Source: Psychrobacter arcticus 273-4
GTDB taxonomy: Bacteria > Pseudomonadota > Gammaproteobacteria > Pseudomonadales > Moraxellaceae
Length of the DNA stretch: 64,000 nucleotides
Assembly (NCBI RefSeq): GCF_000012305.1
Contig: NC_007204.1
Coordinates: 868,001 to 932,000 of the forward strand
Direction: 5' to 3'
The notes below the pieces were generated by a model that was not told where the DNA came from, did not search any database, and saw nothing but the letters and a program-made list of their open reading frames with translations. Positions within the stretch are counted from its first letter, which is position 1. Each line of letters begins with the position of its first letter. The position numbers were made by a program, and so were the translations under genes. Positions 1 to 8,784 of the stretch are shown one piece after another.

Positions 1-1031
1 TTGGATGCGCCAAGGCCAGTACCCTTGAATAACCATTCTGCACCAATAGCGGGCTTATTCCACCATTTATTGGCAGGAGCAATCGAGACCGGTTGGGTAC
101 ATTCATACTGCATATACAGCTCTAAATGGTCTTGTAAATTGTTGCCCACGCCTGGTAAATCTAACACCACTGGCACACCCAACTCTTTAAGCCACTGTTC
201 AGGGCCAATGCCTGAACGCTGGAGCAGTTGCGGCGAAGCAATCGCGCCAGAGGACACAATCACTTCACGAGAGGCATAAAAATTCTTGGTCTGACCGCCG
301 TGCTCGACCTTAACGCCAATGGCACGTTTGCCATCAAACAAAATCACATCGGTCAATGCACCCGTCAAAATCGTCAGGTTGCTGCGCGGCTTGGCCTGGT
401 CAAGATAGCCTCGTGCGGTTGACGCACGGCGACCATTTGGCGTGACAAAACGATCCATCGGGCCAAAACCTTCTTGCTGATAGCCGTTTAAATCTTCGGT
501 GCTCGGGTAGCCGGCTTGCACACCCGCTTCAATCATAGCTTGAAACAGCGGGTTAACCCCCGGTTTTGAGGTGGTCATCTCAACAGGGCCGCCCACGCCA
601 TGATAGTCATTCTCGCCCGCATCACGGTTTTCTAGCTTTTTAAAATAAGGCAGACAATCTGAATAGGTCCAGTCCTCTAGCCCTTCTATTTTGGCCCAAT
701 CGTCAAAATCCAAGGCATTGCCGCGGATATAGCACATCCCATTAATTAGGGAGGAGCCACCAAGCCCTTTACCGCGACCACAGTCCATGACACGGTTATT
801 CATATAAGGCTCGGGGTCGGTTTTGTAGCCCCAGTTATAAGTAGTGCCTTGCAATGGCATTGCCAAAGCAGCTGGCATTTGGGTGCGAAAGTCGAGACGA
901 TGATCTGGACGACCGGCCTCTAGTAGCAGTACGTTAATATCGTCATCTTCGGTCAAGCGTGTGGCCAGCACATTGCCTGCTGACCCTGCGCCAACGATGA
1001 TGTAGTCAAACTCAGGTAATGTTGATGACAT
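1..1031 (-). CDS. betA: Choline dehydrogenase, N-terminal part (3' end outside window)
   Basis: GMC-family FAD oxidoreductase that oxidises choline to betaine aldehyde, the first step of glycine betaine synthesis for osmoprotection. The reading frame on the minus strand is open from the ATG at 1031 to the window edge, about 343 residues. The N-terminus carries the dinucleotide-binding [10 protein letters not shown] motif at about residues 14-23, and [10 protein letters not shown] follows near residue 85, typical of GMC oxidoreductases. The [13 protein letters not shown] signature lies near residue 265. It follows betB by 82 bases on the same strand, so it is the third gene of a betI-betB-betA order. 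The C-terminal substrate domain lies beyond the window. Confidence 0.93.
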   Translation of the reverse strand, partial: MSSTLPEFDYIIVGAGSAGNVLATRLTEDDDINVLLLEAGRPDHRLDFRTQMPAALAMPLQGTTYNWGYKTDPEPYMNNRVMDCGRGKGLGGSSLINGMCYIRGNALDFDDWAKIEGLEDWTYSDCLPYFKKLENRDAGENDYHGVGGPVEMTTSKPGVNPLFQAMIEAGVQAGYPSTEDLNGYQQEGFGPMDRFVTPNGRRASTARGYLDQAKPRSNLTILTGALTDVILFDGKRAIGVKVEHGGQTKNFYASREVIVSSGAIASPQLLQRSGIGPEQWLKELGVPVVLDLPGVGNNLQDHLELYMQYECTQPVSIAPANKWWNKPAIGAEWLFKGTGLGAS

Positions 1032-1113
1032 AAAAATATCCATAATAGTAAAGTGTATACGTTAGATAAACGCTAAAAATCGAGCCGTAAAAACCAAGTA
1101 TTAAACCGAGGCT

Positions 1114-2616
1114 TTAAAATACAGATTCAAATGCGCCCAGCTCTACTTGAATAGACTTGGTTTGAGTGTAATGCTCAAGCGTTTGAATGCCGTTTTCACG
1201 GCCAATGCCTGAGTGCTTGTAGCCGCCTACTGGCATTTGCGCAGCCGACTCACCCCACGTATTTAACCAGCAGATACCCGCTTCAATTTGAGCGATTACG
1301 CGATGCGCGCGGTTCAAATCAGCAGTCACAACGCCTGCCGCCAAACCATACTCGGTATCGTTGGCACGGCGAATGACTTCTTCTTCTGTCTCGTAAGTCA
1401 ATATTGACATAACTGGACCAAAGATCTCTTCGCGCACAATACTCATATCATCCGTGCAATCAGTAAATACGGTAGCCGCCACATAAGCACCGTCAGCAAG
1501 CGAGCCTGTTGTCACACGTGCACCGCCACACAGTAAGCGCGCGCCGCTCGCTTTACCTTGCTCGATATAACCAAGCACTCTGTCCATATGCGGGAAGCTT
1601 ACCAATGGCCCCATGGTGATACTGTCATCCATAGGATCACCCAACTTGATGCGCTTAACGCGCGTTTGGATGGCTTGCTCAAATTTGGCTTGTAACGCTT
1701 TAGGGATAAATACTCGCGTACCATTGGTACATACTTGTCCCGTACTATAGAAGTTCGCCATCATGGCGATGTCGGCAGCGGTATCAATATCGGCATCGTC
1801 AAATATAATCAGCGGTGATTTACCGCCCAGCTCTAAAGTAACGTCTTTGAGTGAGGACGTTGCCGCTGATGACATGACTTTTTTACCCGTTGGCACGCCA
1901 CCCGTGAATGACACTTTAGCGATGTCAGGGTGCTGAGTAAGCGCTTCGCCAACTTCATAGTTACCCTGCACTACATTAAAGACACCTTCTGGCAATCCCG
2001 CTTCAGTGAAGATTTCTGCCAGTTTTAGCGCAGACAATGGCGTCACTTCAGAAGGCTTAAAGATCATCGCATTACCCGCCGCGAGCGCAGGTGCTGCTTT
2101 CCACATGGCGATTTGGATGGGATAGTTCCATGCACCAATACCCGCGATTACGCCTAACGGCTCTTGGCGGGTGTACACAAAACTGGTATCACGTAGCGGG
2201 ATTTGACGCCCCTCGATCATGGGCGCAAGCCCTGCATAGTACTCAATGACATCGGCACCGGTGACGATATCGACATATTTAGTTTCAGAGATCGCTTTTC
2301 CCGTGTCCTTAGTTTCAAGAACGGCCAGCTCGTCATTGCGTTCGCGTAATATAGCAACGGCATTTAACAGGATACGGCTACGCTCAATCGCAGTCATTGC
2401 CGCCCAAACCTTTTGACCTTTTTGCGCTGCAATAACAGCATCATTGATTTGCTCGGTAGTGGTTTGCTGAATGGTTGAGAGCACCTCACCCGTTACAGGG
2501 TTAATGCTATCGAAGGTCGAGAGCGCTTTGTCTACTGCAAGATAACTGCCATTGATATAAGCCGTCTGTGTTTGTTCGGCATTGTCCATGTGTTTAAGAT
2601 CAGTTGAGTCAGTCAT
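1114..2616 (-). CDS. betB: Betaine aldehyde dehydrogenase
   Basis: NAD(P)-dependent aldehyde dehydrogenase converting betaine aldehyde to glycine betaine. It has 500 residues, the usual family length. Visible motifs are [22 protein letters not shown] in the cofactor-binding half, LELGGKSP with the general-base glutamate, and GQVCTNGT with the catalytic cysteine near residue 290. The start at 2616 is supported by an AAGGAG box seven bases upstream. The gene lies between betI and betA on the same strand. A hairpin with a U-run sits just upstream (2639-2664), so betB may be read from its own promoter in the 187-base gap after betI rather than only by read-through. Confidence 0.95.
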   Translation of the reverse strand: MTDSTDLKHMDNAEQTQTAYINGSYLAVDKALSTFDSINPVTGEVLSTIQQTTTEQINDAVIAAQKGQKVWAAMTAIERSRILLNAVAILRERNDELAVLETKDTGKAISETKYVDIVTGADVIEYYAGLAPMIEGRQIPLRDTSFVYTRQEPLGVIAGIGAWNYPIQIAMWKAAPALAAGNAMIFKPSEVTPLSALKLAEIFTEAGLPEGVFNVVQGNYEVGEALTQHPDIAKVSFTGGVPTGKKVMSSAATSSLKDVTLELGGKSPLIIFDDADIDTAADIAMMANFYSTGQVCTNGTRVFIPKALQAKFEQAIQTRVKRIKLGDPMDDSITMGPLVSFPHMDRVLGYIEQGKASGARLLCGGARVTTGSLADGAYVAATVFTDCTDDMSIVREEIFGPVMSILTYETEEEVIRRANDTEYGLAAGVVTADLNRAHRVIAQIEAGICWLNTWGESAAQMPVGGYKHSGIGRENGIQTLEHYTQTKSIQVELGAFESVF

Positions 2617-2638
2617 GATGTCTCCTTATGACAACCGG

Positions 2639-2664
2639 CAAAAAAAGGGCTATAGCAAGCCCTT
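2639..2664 (-). terminator. Hairpin terminator or attenuator between betI and betB
   Basis: On the minus strand a stem AAAGGGCT/AGCCCTTT with a six-base loop is followed by a run of Ts. It lies 140 bases after the betI stop and only 22 bases before the betB start. It would end betI transcripts or attenuate read-through into betBA. Confidence 0.7.
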
Positions 2665-2681
2665 TACACCTAATAAATTGT

Positions 2682-2728
2682 CGTTTTTATAAATGGTTAA
2701 AATGAATTATGACCGGATAGTAAAAACG
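2682..2728. promoter_or_regulatory. Weak inverted repeat upstream of betB
   Basis: CGTTTTTA (2682-2689) and TAAAAACG (2721-2728) form an eight-base inverted repeat 31 bases apart in the betI-betB gap. TetR-family repressors bind palindromes, so BetI binding is possible. The arms are short and A/T-rich, so chance is not excluded. Confidence 0.2.
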
Positions 2729-2803
2729 GTCGAATCAAAAATATTTACGGTTGCTTAAAGGCTAATTTTGAATAAAGCTAATTTTTGATAATGTTATATT
2801 TTA

Positions 2804-3367
2804 CTACTGCTCGCTCTGCGTCATTTGTATCAAGCGGTTCCGCAATGACTTTTTGTCAGAGATGCTAATACCCGAGAAGTCAGAGAGCCAAATACCATCA
2901 GCGACCAAACGCGCCATACATAACGTCTCGGTATTGTCTGTGTTTTCATGCTTCTGTAATTGCTTATTAGACCAACGAGCCCACAACTCACGAAGCTCGC
3001 TATCCCCTAACATCAGTACATATAACGTTGCTTGGTGATTAAACTGCTCCTGCCCTTTTTTACCCAAACTGATCGTGGCATCTATATAAGCGCGGGTAAA
3101 AGAACCATAACTCACAGAATCTTTGGCCATGGCGTCATCTACTTCCAACTCAAATTTTGCCATGGCATCGTTAAACACGGCAAGAACAAGCGCGTCTTTG
3201 GTGGCAAAGTGATGCATCACGCCACCTTTTGTCACTCCTACAGCCTCAGCGACCGCTTGAAATGTAACCTTAGACAGCCCTTGCTCTATTGTCAGCTTGG
3301 CGGCTTGTTCAAGTAATGCATGACGAACAAACTCTGGTTGTTTTTTGCGTTTATGCGCGTTGTCCAT
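2804..3367 (-). CDS. betI: TetR-family transcriptional repressor BetI
   Basis: Choline-responsive repressor of the bet genes, 187 residues, typical for TetR proteins. The N-terminal helix-turn-helix is visible at about residues 35-60 (VTFQAVAEAVGVTKGGVMHHF), followed by the usual KDALVLAVF helix. The start at 3367 has AGGA nine bases upstream. The gene begins three bases after the stop of the SMR efflux gene on the same strand, so the two are almost certainly co-transcribed. A terminator-like hairpin separates it from betB. The BetI assignment rests on position beside betBA as well as on family. Confidence 0.85.
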   Translation of the reverse strand: MDNAHKRKKQPEFVRHALLEQAAKLTIEQGLSKVTFQAVAEAVGVTKGGVMHHFATKDALVLAVFNDAMAKFELEVDDAMAKDSVSYGSFTRAYIDATISLGKKGQEQFNHQATLYVLMLGDSELRELWARWSNKQLQKHENTDNTETLCMARLVADGIWLSDFSGISISDKKSLRNRLIQMTQSEQ

Positions 3368-3370
3368 GTC

Positions 3371-3715
3371 TTAATGTCCTACAGAATTAGAAAATATATT
3401 CATCACAACGACGCCACCCACAATCATAGTAATGCCACTCACTGCTGCGGTATCGAGGTGCTGCTTGAACATTACGAGACCAATGACTGAGGTGAGCACA
3501 ATGCCCAGTCCGCCCCACATCGCATAGGCAATACCCAGCGGTAGTGTTTTTAGTGTCTGAGTCAACAAGAAAAATGAGATGGTATAAAGCCCGCCCATGA
3601 TGAGTGTCGGCACCACACGGGTGAATTGCTCTGACTTCATCAAAAAAGTAGTGCCAATCACTTCACAAATAATGGCGATGCCAAGGTAGCTGTAAGCAAT
3701 AGTAGTAGGACTCAT
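3371..3715 (-). CDS. Small multidrug resistance (SMR) family transporter
   Basis: Proton-coupled exporter of quaternary cations in the inner membrane, 114 residues with four transmembrane helices. The key membrane glutamate (Glu18, equivalent to EmrE Glu14) sits in IICEVIGTTFLM, and the conserved tryptophan (Trp67) in AYAMWGGLGIVL. It is the first gene of the transcript and precedes betI by three bases, an unusual partner for choline genes. EmrE-type proteins can export betaine and choline, so the context suggests a role in quaternary amine handling. That is an inference; a general drug or guanidinium exporter is the alternative. Confidence 0.85.
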   Translation of the reverse strand: MSPTTIAYSYLGIAIICEVIGTTFLMKSEQFTRVVPTLIMGGLYTISFFLLTQTLKTLPLGIAYAMWGGLGIVLTSVIGLVMFKQHLDTAAVSGITMIVGGVVVMNIFSNSVGH

Positions 3716-3956
3716 CTTGTAGATACTCGCAACAATTTACGGCTTAAAAAGAAACCATACAGACGGTATCTTATAGATTTTCAGTTAAGAATGAAAGAGA
3801 TAGTTTACATCTCTATGGTTTAGACTCTGCTATTTACTGCTTATCATTGTTGTTAGTTACTGCTAAGCGTTCATCTATAACTGTATATTTTGGGTAGACT
3901 ATATCGTTATAACTAAGCTTTAATAGCTAATATTTAACGAAGAAAAGTGATTATTT
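3716..3956. other. Intergenic region upstream of the SMR-betI transcript
   Basis: This stretch separates the start of the SMR gene from a broken DUF2164 gene reading the other way. It should hold the promoter of the bet transcript. I could not pick out a confident -10/-35 pair or a clear operator. Confidence 0.4.
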
Positions 3957-3968
3957 GGAGCAGCTAAC

Positions 3969-4187
3969 ATGAATAAAGAGCCACCACTAAAATTATTAGA
4001 GGGAGCAGAAGAAATGGTTTTGGAGAGTCTCAGTACATATATGAAAGAGGAGTTTGATACCGATATCGGCAACCTGACTGCTCGGTTTTGATTGGATTTC
4101 ATTATTGAAACGCTAGGCCCGCATTTATACCATCAAGTGATTGAAGATATTGAGCCTTGGTTATATGAGAAATTTACAGTTATCTAA
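3969..4187 (+). pseudogene. DUF2164 family gene with an in-frame TGA
   Basis: The ATG at 3969 has GGAG eight bases upstream and opens a 40-codon frame ending in TGA at 4089. The same frame then continues without a shift for 31 codons to TAA at 4185. The two halves join into one protein: YMKEEFDTDIGNLTARF, stop, LDFIIETLGPHLYHQVIEDI. This matches the DUF2164 pattern, in which a short EELD-IGDL segment leads straight into LLDFxLExIGP. The joined length, about 72 residues, is close to the family's 80. The gene is probably inactivated by a point mutation; a sequencing error is possible. Confidence 0.72.
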
Positions 4188-4550
4188 GAAAACATGAACA
4201 GTTTAAAAAGAGGCTAAAATATTTTAGATAATAACTTGATTAAAACTTGGTATATTTGCTGGGATAGGAATATTCGAAATGATTTTTAGGGCGATTAAAT
4301 AGAAACCTATAGCAGATAGTGTTACTCCTTATCTAGGACTCACACTCTCGTTATAAAAAGTCTGTTATAGGTGGTTCCTCTATATCAGTCTATTTTGAGT
4401 GGTCTATTAATTGATTAACGAGTCTTGTTAGGTGGTTCCTTTGAGGTATGCGTCAATTATCAATGACATCTATATAACTTTAGTATTGCTTATGAACAAC
4501 AATAATAGTTCTGTGTTAATTAATTGAAGGAAATATATCAACTCGAAGTA
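4188..4550. other. Gene-free A/T-rich stretch with a 12-bp direct repeat
   Basis: No convincing ORF. The only structure seen is TAGGTGGTTCCT at 4368-4379 and again at 4429-4440, 61 bases apart, each preceded by a similar TCTGTTA/TCTTGTTA. It could be debris from insertion sequences, consistent with the decayed genes on both sides. Confidence 0.4.
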
Positions 4551-4581
4551 GGGCGGTTTTGTTAAGATTAAATTCAAAATG

Positions 4582-5063
4582 TAAACCGCCCCGACTATAT
4601 CGGTGGCTAATTTACTTGAGTCAAGCAGCGATGCCTGACAGGATTAAACTATCATAATACCGCTTTTCAAACTCAAAAGGCGACACATAACCATAGGTTG
4701 ATGGGGTAATCGGTAGCACTCTACAGATAGGCTCGATCCCCTAATTATCTTTATAATCATCGATAAACTGAACCATTATTTTAGTTAGCGGTCGAGCTCC
4801 GTCTGGGCGAAAAAAGCCGCCGCCTTGTGTATGACTTCATTCGCTTGCTTAAGCTCTCTATTCTCGCGTTCAAGCATTTTGATGCGCTGTTAGCTTTGCG
4901 CTTGTACAACGGCAGGAATGGTTTGGTCTATGTGCTGGGTAGTCGCCTGCTGCTTCAATCAGCATGCGAACGGCTCGTTCTTTAATCTCGGGAGTGTAGT
5001 TTCGTGTTTTCATTATCGTATTCTCTCAGAATGTTAAATCTTCGACAATTCCGGGGCGGTTCA
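4582..5063 (-). mobile_element. Internally deleted IS3-family insertion sequence
   Basis: A 482-bp remnant bounded by imperfect terminal repeats TAAACCGCCCCGA (left) and TGAACCGCCCCGG (right end, read inward). On the minus strand an orfA start at 5013 gives MKTRNYTPEIKERAVRMLIE, shifts frame, then reads [19 protein letters not shown], an IS3 OrfA end. OrfB begins MVQFIDDYKDN, has a stop, continues GIEPICRVLPITPSTY, and jumps directly to the OrfB C-terminus GYVSPFEFEKRYYDSL before stopping at 4622. Almost all of OrfB including the DDE catalytic core is missing, so the element cannot move itself. Confidence 0.85.
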
Positions 5064-5082
5064 GTTTATTTGAAGTAGCGCT

Positions 5083-5598
5083 TTAGACATTTTTACCGTG
5101 TTGCTTTTGCTGAATGTCTTTTGCTAAGTTATAGCACTCATTAATATGGTCAGTAGCGATTTTTTTAAAAATCATATAGCCCATTGTACCTGCGACCAGT
5201 TGACCACCAAGTGGAATAAATTTGGTCACTTGCTTGGCTGCAATACGACCACCAAAGCCCTGAACGGTCTTTTTTATGATACCACGGGTTGCCATCAGAC
5301 CTGCAAAATCGACTGTACGATCTTTTAGAGCACTCCAGTGAATAGCACGTGACTCTAAGTCTACCGCTGCTTGGCGATCTTCGAGCAAACCAAAGCGCTC
5401 ACTGATTTCAGGTAGCAGCATAGTGAGCATGCTAGCGTCGATTGCCACATCAAAAAACGGTACAGGAACGATGGCAACACCAGCAGAGATTCTGGCGCGT
5501 TTTTTAACCATAGCGATACATTCTTTTTTAACTTGTTCAAGATTTAAATTTGGATCAATCGTATTGGGTAGTTTTTCAGCGAGAGGGGTGGTTTTCAT
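5083..5598 (-). CDS. Conserved DUF697-like membrane-associated protein, function unknown
   Basis: 171 residues with start supported by AAGGA seven bases upstream. The central part, about residues 35-75, has an alanine/valine/proline-rich hydrophobic stretch (AGVAIVPVPFFDVAIDASML) leading into LLPEISERFGL, the pattern of DUF697/YcjF-type domains. A second hydrophobic stretch (FIPLGGQLVAGTMGYMIF) lies near residue 140. The ends are charged. I cannot assign a function. It is a single gene between the IS3 remnant and recJ, with an 11-bp inverted repeat about 100 bases upstream. Confidence 0.65.
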   Translation of the reverse strand: MKTTPLAEKLPNTIDPNLNLEQVKKECIAMVKKRARISAGVAIVPVPFFDVAIDASMLTMLLPEISERFGLLEDRQAAVDLESRAIHWSALKDRTVDFAGLMATRGIIKKTVQGFGGRIAAKQVTKFIPLGGQLVAGTMGYMIFKKIATDHINECYNLAKDIQQKQHGKNV

Positions 5599-5983
5599 GA
5601 AATATCCTTAAAGTAGTTAAAAAAAGCAATTAAAAGAAAATAAAAGAGAAGCAGGGAATAATCAAACATTTAGTATGGCATAGATGACAAGCAACTGCGG
5701 TGTTTATAAGATGCCTACTATTCTATGTATTTATAAACACCATACAATCGCTGCTTTGTAGCAAAATGCAGAAAAACAGGGTTAATCTGCACCATTTTTG
5801 TAAATGAAGGTATGCGCTAAAAGTAGCAGTTTAGAAGTAAATACACCATTTATGTGTGCTTAAATTATGCTATAAGTTACGTGATGATGCGTGCATAAGC
5901 AATCTCTAACCATGCACCTACACGCTGAAAATTACCCCTAAATTAATATTGTGACCACTTACTAAAGCCAGTAGAATACCTTC
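5599..5983. promoter_or_regulatory. Divergent intergenic region with an 11-bp inverted repeat
   Basis: Region between the divergent DUF697-like gene and recJ. GGTGTTTATAA (5699-5709) and TTATAAACACC (5731-5741) form a perfect inverted repeat with a 21-base spacer, 101 bases upstream of the DUF697-like gene. It could be an operator or a hairpin. I did not find a certain promoter for recJ. Confidence 0.4.
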
Positions 5984-7810
5984 ATGCTAAATTTAACCCC
6001 CCGTTATACCAGCACTCGCATCGACGAGTTGCCCGCCGCGTTGCAACCACTTGCCGCCCAATCCTTGACGCTTGCTCGGTTATATGCCGGTCGCGGTATC
6101 CTGCAGCCTGATGAGCTTGAAATTCAGCTAGCTAGTTTATTACCTGCTGAGCGCTTAAAAGGCGTTACCGAAGCGGTACGTTTGTTAGATGTTGCTATCG
6201 ATGAAGGTCAGCGCATTTTGATTGTTGGCGACTTTGATTGTGATGGCGCGACCAGCACGGCGCTAATGATGCGCGCGCTGACTGCTATGGGCGCGAAGGT
6301 GGATTTTTTGGTGCCCGACCGCTTTAAATACGGTTATGGTCTGACGCCAGAGATTGTCGAATTGGGTATTGAAACTTATCAACCGCAAATGATCGTTACG
6401 GTAGATAATGGTATCTCAAGCCATGAAGGCGTGGCACGTGCGCAGGCTGATGGTATCACTGTCATTATTACTGACCATCATCTGACAACCAAAGAGACAC
6501 CGCCTGCTGAAGCCGTGGTTAATCCCAATCAGCTTGATTGTAACTTTGCTAGCAAAGCCTTGGTGGGTGTTGGGGTAGCATTTTATGTGCTTGGACGACT
6601 GGCAAAGCTGCGCCGGGAAGCGGGAAAGTCTACCGTACAAGTCAGCCAATATTTAGATTTAGTGGCGCTTGGCACGATTGCTGATGTTGGAGTGCTCGAT
6701 AAAAACAATCGTATTTTAGTACATCATGGCTTAGCTGCTATTCGTCAAGGGCGTGGCTCTTTGGGGATACTGGCATTGTTAGAGCAAGCGGGTCGCGATC
6801 CCAAAAAACTACAGGCGCAAGATTTTGGTTTTGTCTTAGGTCCACGTATTAATGCCGCTGGTCGTATGGATAATATGCGCATCGGTATTGAATGCTTGTT
6901 AGCGGATGATTGGGCAACGGCGCAGCGATTGGCGCAAGAGCTTGAGCAGCTCAACCGTACGCGTCGCCACGTAGAAGGTGAGATGCGTGCACAAGCGGAT
7001 GATATCGTCCAAGCATTAGCTGCTGCTGATGCAGGTATTGAAGCTAATGCTGACGAAAGCGGTGATATCATCGTTCAGCATAAACTTGAGAAGAAGACCA
7101 CTAACACCCGCAGTATCGTGTTATATCAAGATGACTGGCATCAAGGTGTCATCGGTATCGTTGCAGGGCGTTTGAAAGAAAGCCATTATCTGCCCAGTAT
7201 TGTCTTTGCACCAGCGGATACTAAGCGCATAGGCGACGACGATGCTATTAAAGGCTCAGCACGTTCTATCACTGGCGTGCATATTCGTGATGCTATTGAA
7301 CAAGTTGCCGAAAGTCATCCTGATTTAATCAGCCATTTTGGTGGTCATGCCATGGCAGCCGGATTAACGTTGAAACGTGGTAACTTTGATGCCTTTGTCG
7401 CCGCTTTCAATGATGTGCTGGCACAGATGGATGATGAGGTATTCGCCGAGAAGAAATTCACCGATGGCCCTCTACAAGCAGGTGATTTTAGTCTGTGGTT
7501 TGCCGAGTATCTGGCAGAATCTAGTATTTGGGGGCATGGGTTTGCACCGCCGATATTTGACGGGGTGTTTGAAGTATTAAACTTTAAGGTACTAAAAGAT
7601 AAGCACCTCAAATTATCGCTACGTTATCCTGATGTGCAGTATCCGATTGAAGCCATTCAATTCAATTTTGATAGCAGTGCTTGGGATTACCGCGCCGGAA
7701 AAGTGCATGTATTGTTTGAGCTGAACATTAATGAGTGGAATGGCAAACAAAGCTTGCAGTTGATGATAAAAGATTTGGCGCTTGTAAAAGAGACGGTAGA
7801 AGAGAGCTAG
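5984..7810 (+). CDS. recJ: Single-stranded-DNA-specific exonuclease RecJ
   Basis: 5'-3' single-strand DNA exonuclease used in RecF-pathway recombination, mismatch repair and base excision repair. At 608 residues it is slightly longer than E. coli RecJ. The DHH-family motifs are visible: the aspartate motif DFDCDGATSTALM near residue 83, DNGISSHEG near 140, the DHH triad itself (ITDHHLTT) near 163, and GGHAMAAGL in DHHA1 near residue 450. A C-terminal OB-like domain follows. The upstream ribosome binding site is weak. It reads away from the DUF697-like gene and converges on the TRIC channel gene, 30 bases apart. Confidence 0.96.
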   Translation: MLNLTPRYTSTRIDELPAALQPLAAQSLTLARLYAGRGILQPDELEIQLASLLPAERLKGVTEAVRLLDVAIDEGQRILIVGDFDCDGATSTALMMRALTAMGAKVDFLVPDRFKYGYGLTPEIVELGIETYQPQMIVTVDNGISSHEGVARAQADGITVIITDHHLTTKETPPAEAVVNPNQLDCNFASKALVGVGVAFYVLGRLAKLRREAGKSTVQVSQYLDLVALGTIADVGVLDKNNRILVHHGLAAIRQGRGSLGILALLEQAGRDPKKLQAQDFGFVLGPRINAAGRMDNMRIGIECLLADDWATAQRLAQELEQLNRTRRHVEGEMRAQADDIVQALAAADAGIEANADESGDIIVQHKLEKKTTNTRSIVLYQDDWHQGVIGIVAGRLKESHYLPSIVFAPADTKRIGDDDAIKGSARSITGVHIRDAIEQVAESHPDLISHFGGHAMAAGLTLKRGNFDAFVAAFNDVLAQMDDEVFAEKKFTDGPLQAGDFSLWFAEYLAESSIWGHGFAPPIFDGVFEVLNFKVLKDKHLKLSLRYPDVQYPIEAIQFNFDSSAWDYRAGKVHVLFELNINEWNGKQSLQLMIKDLALVKETVEES

Positions 7811-7840
7811 TAGCTTAACTGTATTAATAATTGCTAGGCT

Positions 7841-8503
7841 TTAATATTTCCATTCAATGCTCGGAAACTGCCAGTCATAGCGAATAGCAAGCATGCGTAA
7901 GGTAAAAATCGTTGCCATTGCTGAGATATCAGCAATCCAAGCGCTCACGCCAAGATTTTGAAGCACAAAGTAAAGGATACCACCTGTTAAAGCGGCGGTG
8001 ATATAAATCTCTTGCTGTAGCACCAGTGGAATTTCATTGCAAATCATATCGCGAATGATACCGCCGACAATAATTGTAATAACCCCAAGTAACAATGCCA
8101 CCAGCACATTTGTGCCCATACTATCAGCCACCTTGATACCGATTAAGGTAAAGGCTGACAGACCAATGGTGTCAGAGAGTTTAAGAAACGTATCAACGCG
8201 TCTAGAGTTGGGGTGAAAGAATATCTGCATCAACAGTGAAGAGATGGTAATGACCGTCAGATAATTCATATCCACCATCCAAAACAGTGGATGACGATTC
8301 AAGATCACATCACGCACGGTACCGCCGCCGATAGCAGTCACAATCGATACCAGTAAGCAGCCAAATACATCGAAGTTTTTATGCTTGGCTAATATCGTTC
8401 CTGAAATGCTACAAGCGACAATGCCAATCATATCGAACAAATAAATGAGTGAGCGCGGGTCAAAAGTAGTAATCAGATTAGAATCTAAGGCAATGGTAGG
8501 CAT
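7841..8503 (-). CDS. TRIC-family cation channel (UPF0126, YicG/YadS-like)
   Basis: Inner-membrane protein of 220 residues with about seven hydrophobic helices. The two internal repeats are visible: GGGTVRDVILNRHPLFW near residue 60 and GGIIRDMICNEIPLVL near residue 145. These glycine-rich GG-x-R-D motifs mark the bacterial relatives of trimeric intracellular cation channels. Its physiological substrate is not known. The segment just before the start codon is a 14-bp tandem repeat. A remnant of a second copy's C-terminus lies upstream (8592-8672), so this was once part of a tandem pair. Confidence 0.87.
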   Translation of the reverse strand: MPTIALDSNLITTFDPRSLIYLFDMIGIVACSISGTILAKHKNFDVFGCLLVSIVTAIGGGTVRDVILNRHPLFWMVDMNYLTVITISSLLMQIFFHPNSRRVDTFLKLSDTIGLSAFTLIGIKVADSMGTNVLVALLLGVITIIVGGIIRDMICNEIPLVLQQEIYITAALTGGILYFVLQNLGVSAWIADISAMATIFTLRMLAIRYDWQFPSIEWKY

Positions 8504-8514
8504 GAGTTATTCTC

Positions 8515-8554
8515 ATTAAAGCACTGAGATTAAAGCACTGAGATTAAAGTGCTG
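8515..8554. repeat. 14-bp tandem repeat, nearly three units
   Basis: ATTAAAGCACTGAG occurs at 8515-8528 and 8529-8542 and is followed by ATTAAAGTGCTG (8543-8554). The array begins 12 bases upstream of the TRIC start codon at 8503, inside the leader of that gene, so changes in copy number would alter leader length. Confidence 0.85.
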
Positions 8555-8591
8555 CTATTTTCTTCGCCAATCATAAAAACCGGCTAATCAG

Positions 8592-8672
8592 TTAATCGAC
8601 CAAGCGAATGGAAGGCAAATGCCAGTCGAATTTAAGCGCCAGCATGCGTACAGCAAAGATGATAAATAACAT
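8592..8672 (-). pseudogene. C-terminal remnant of a second TRIC/UPF0126 gene
   Basis: The minus strand reads MLFIIFAVRMLALKFDWHLP then SIRLVD and stop. It parallels the end of the intact TRIC protein downstream (FTLRMLAIRYDWQFPSIEWKY). Only about 26 residues of similarity are seen and nothing upstream in this frame matches, so the rest of the copy has been lost. The two tails differ enough to suggest an old duplication. Confidence 0.7.
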
Positions 8673-8784
8673 TGTAAATTCGTTTGTTGTCGTATCCAGC
8701 CTGCAGTAGTCGAGCGCCAAAATCCAAAATCTACAGCAGGATATCGGGGAAAATAAAGTTGTTTATCATGGCTGTATTTGAGCC

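Noticed and set aside
3920..4102. 60-residue minus-strand ORF
   Set aside because: It is antisense to the broken DUF2164 gene, which has a family match and a ribosome binding site.
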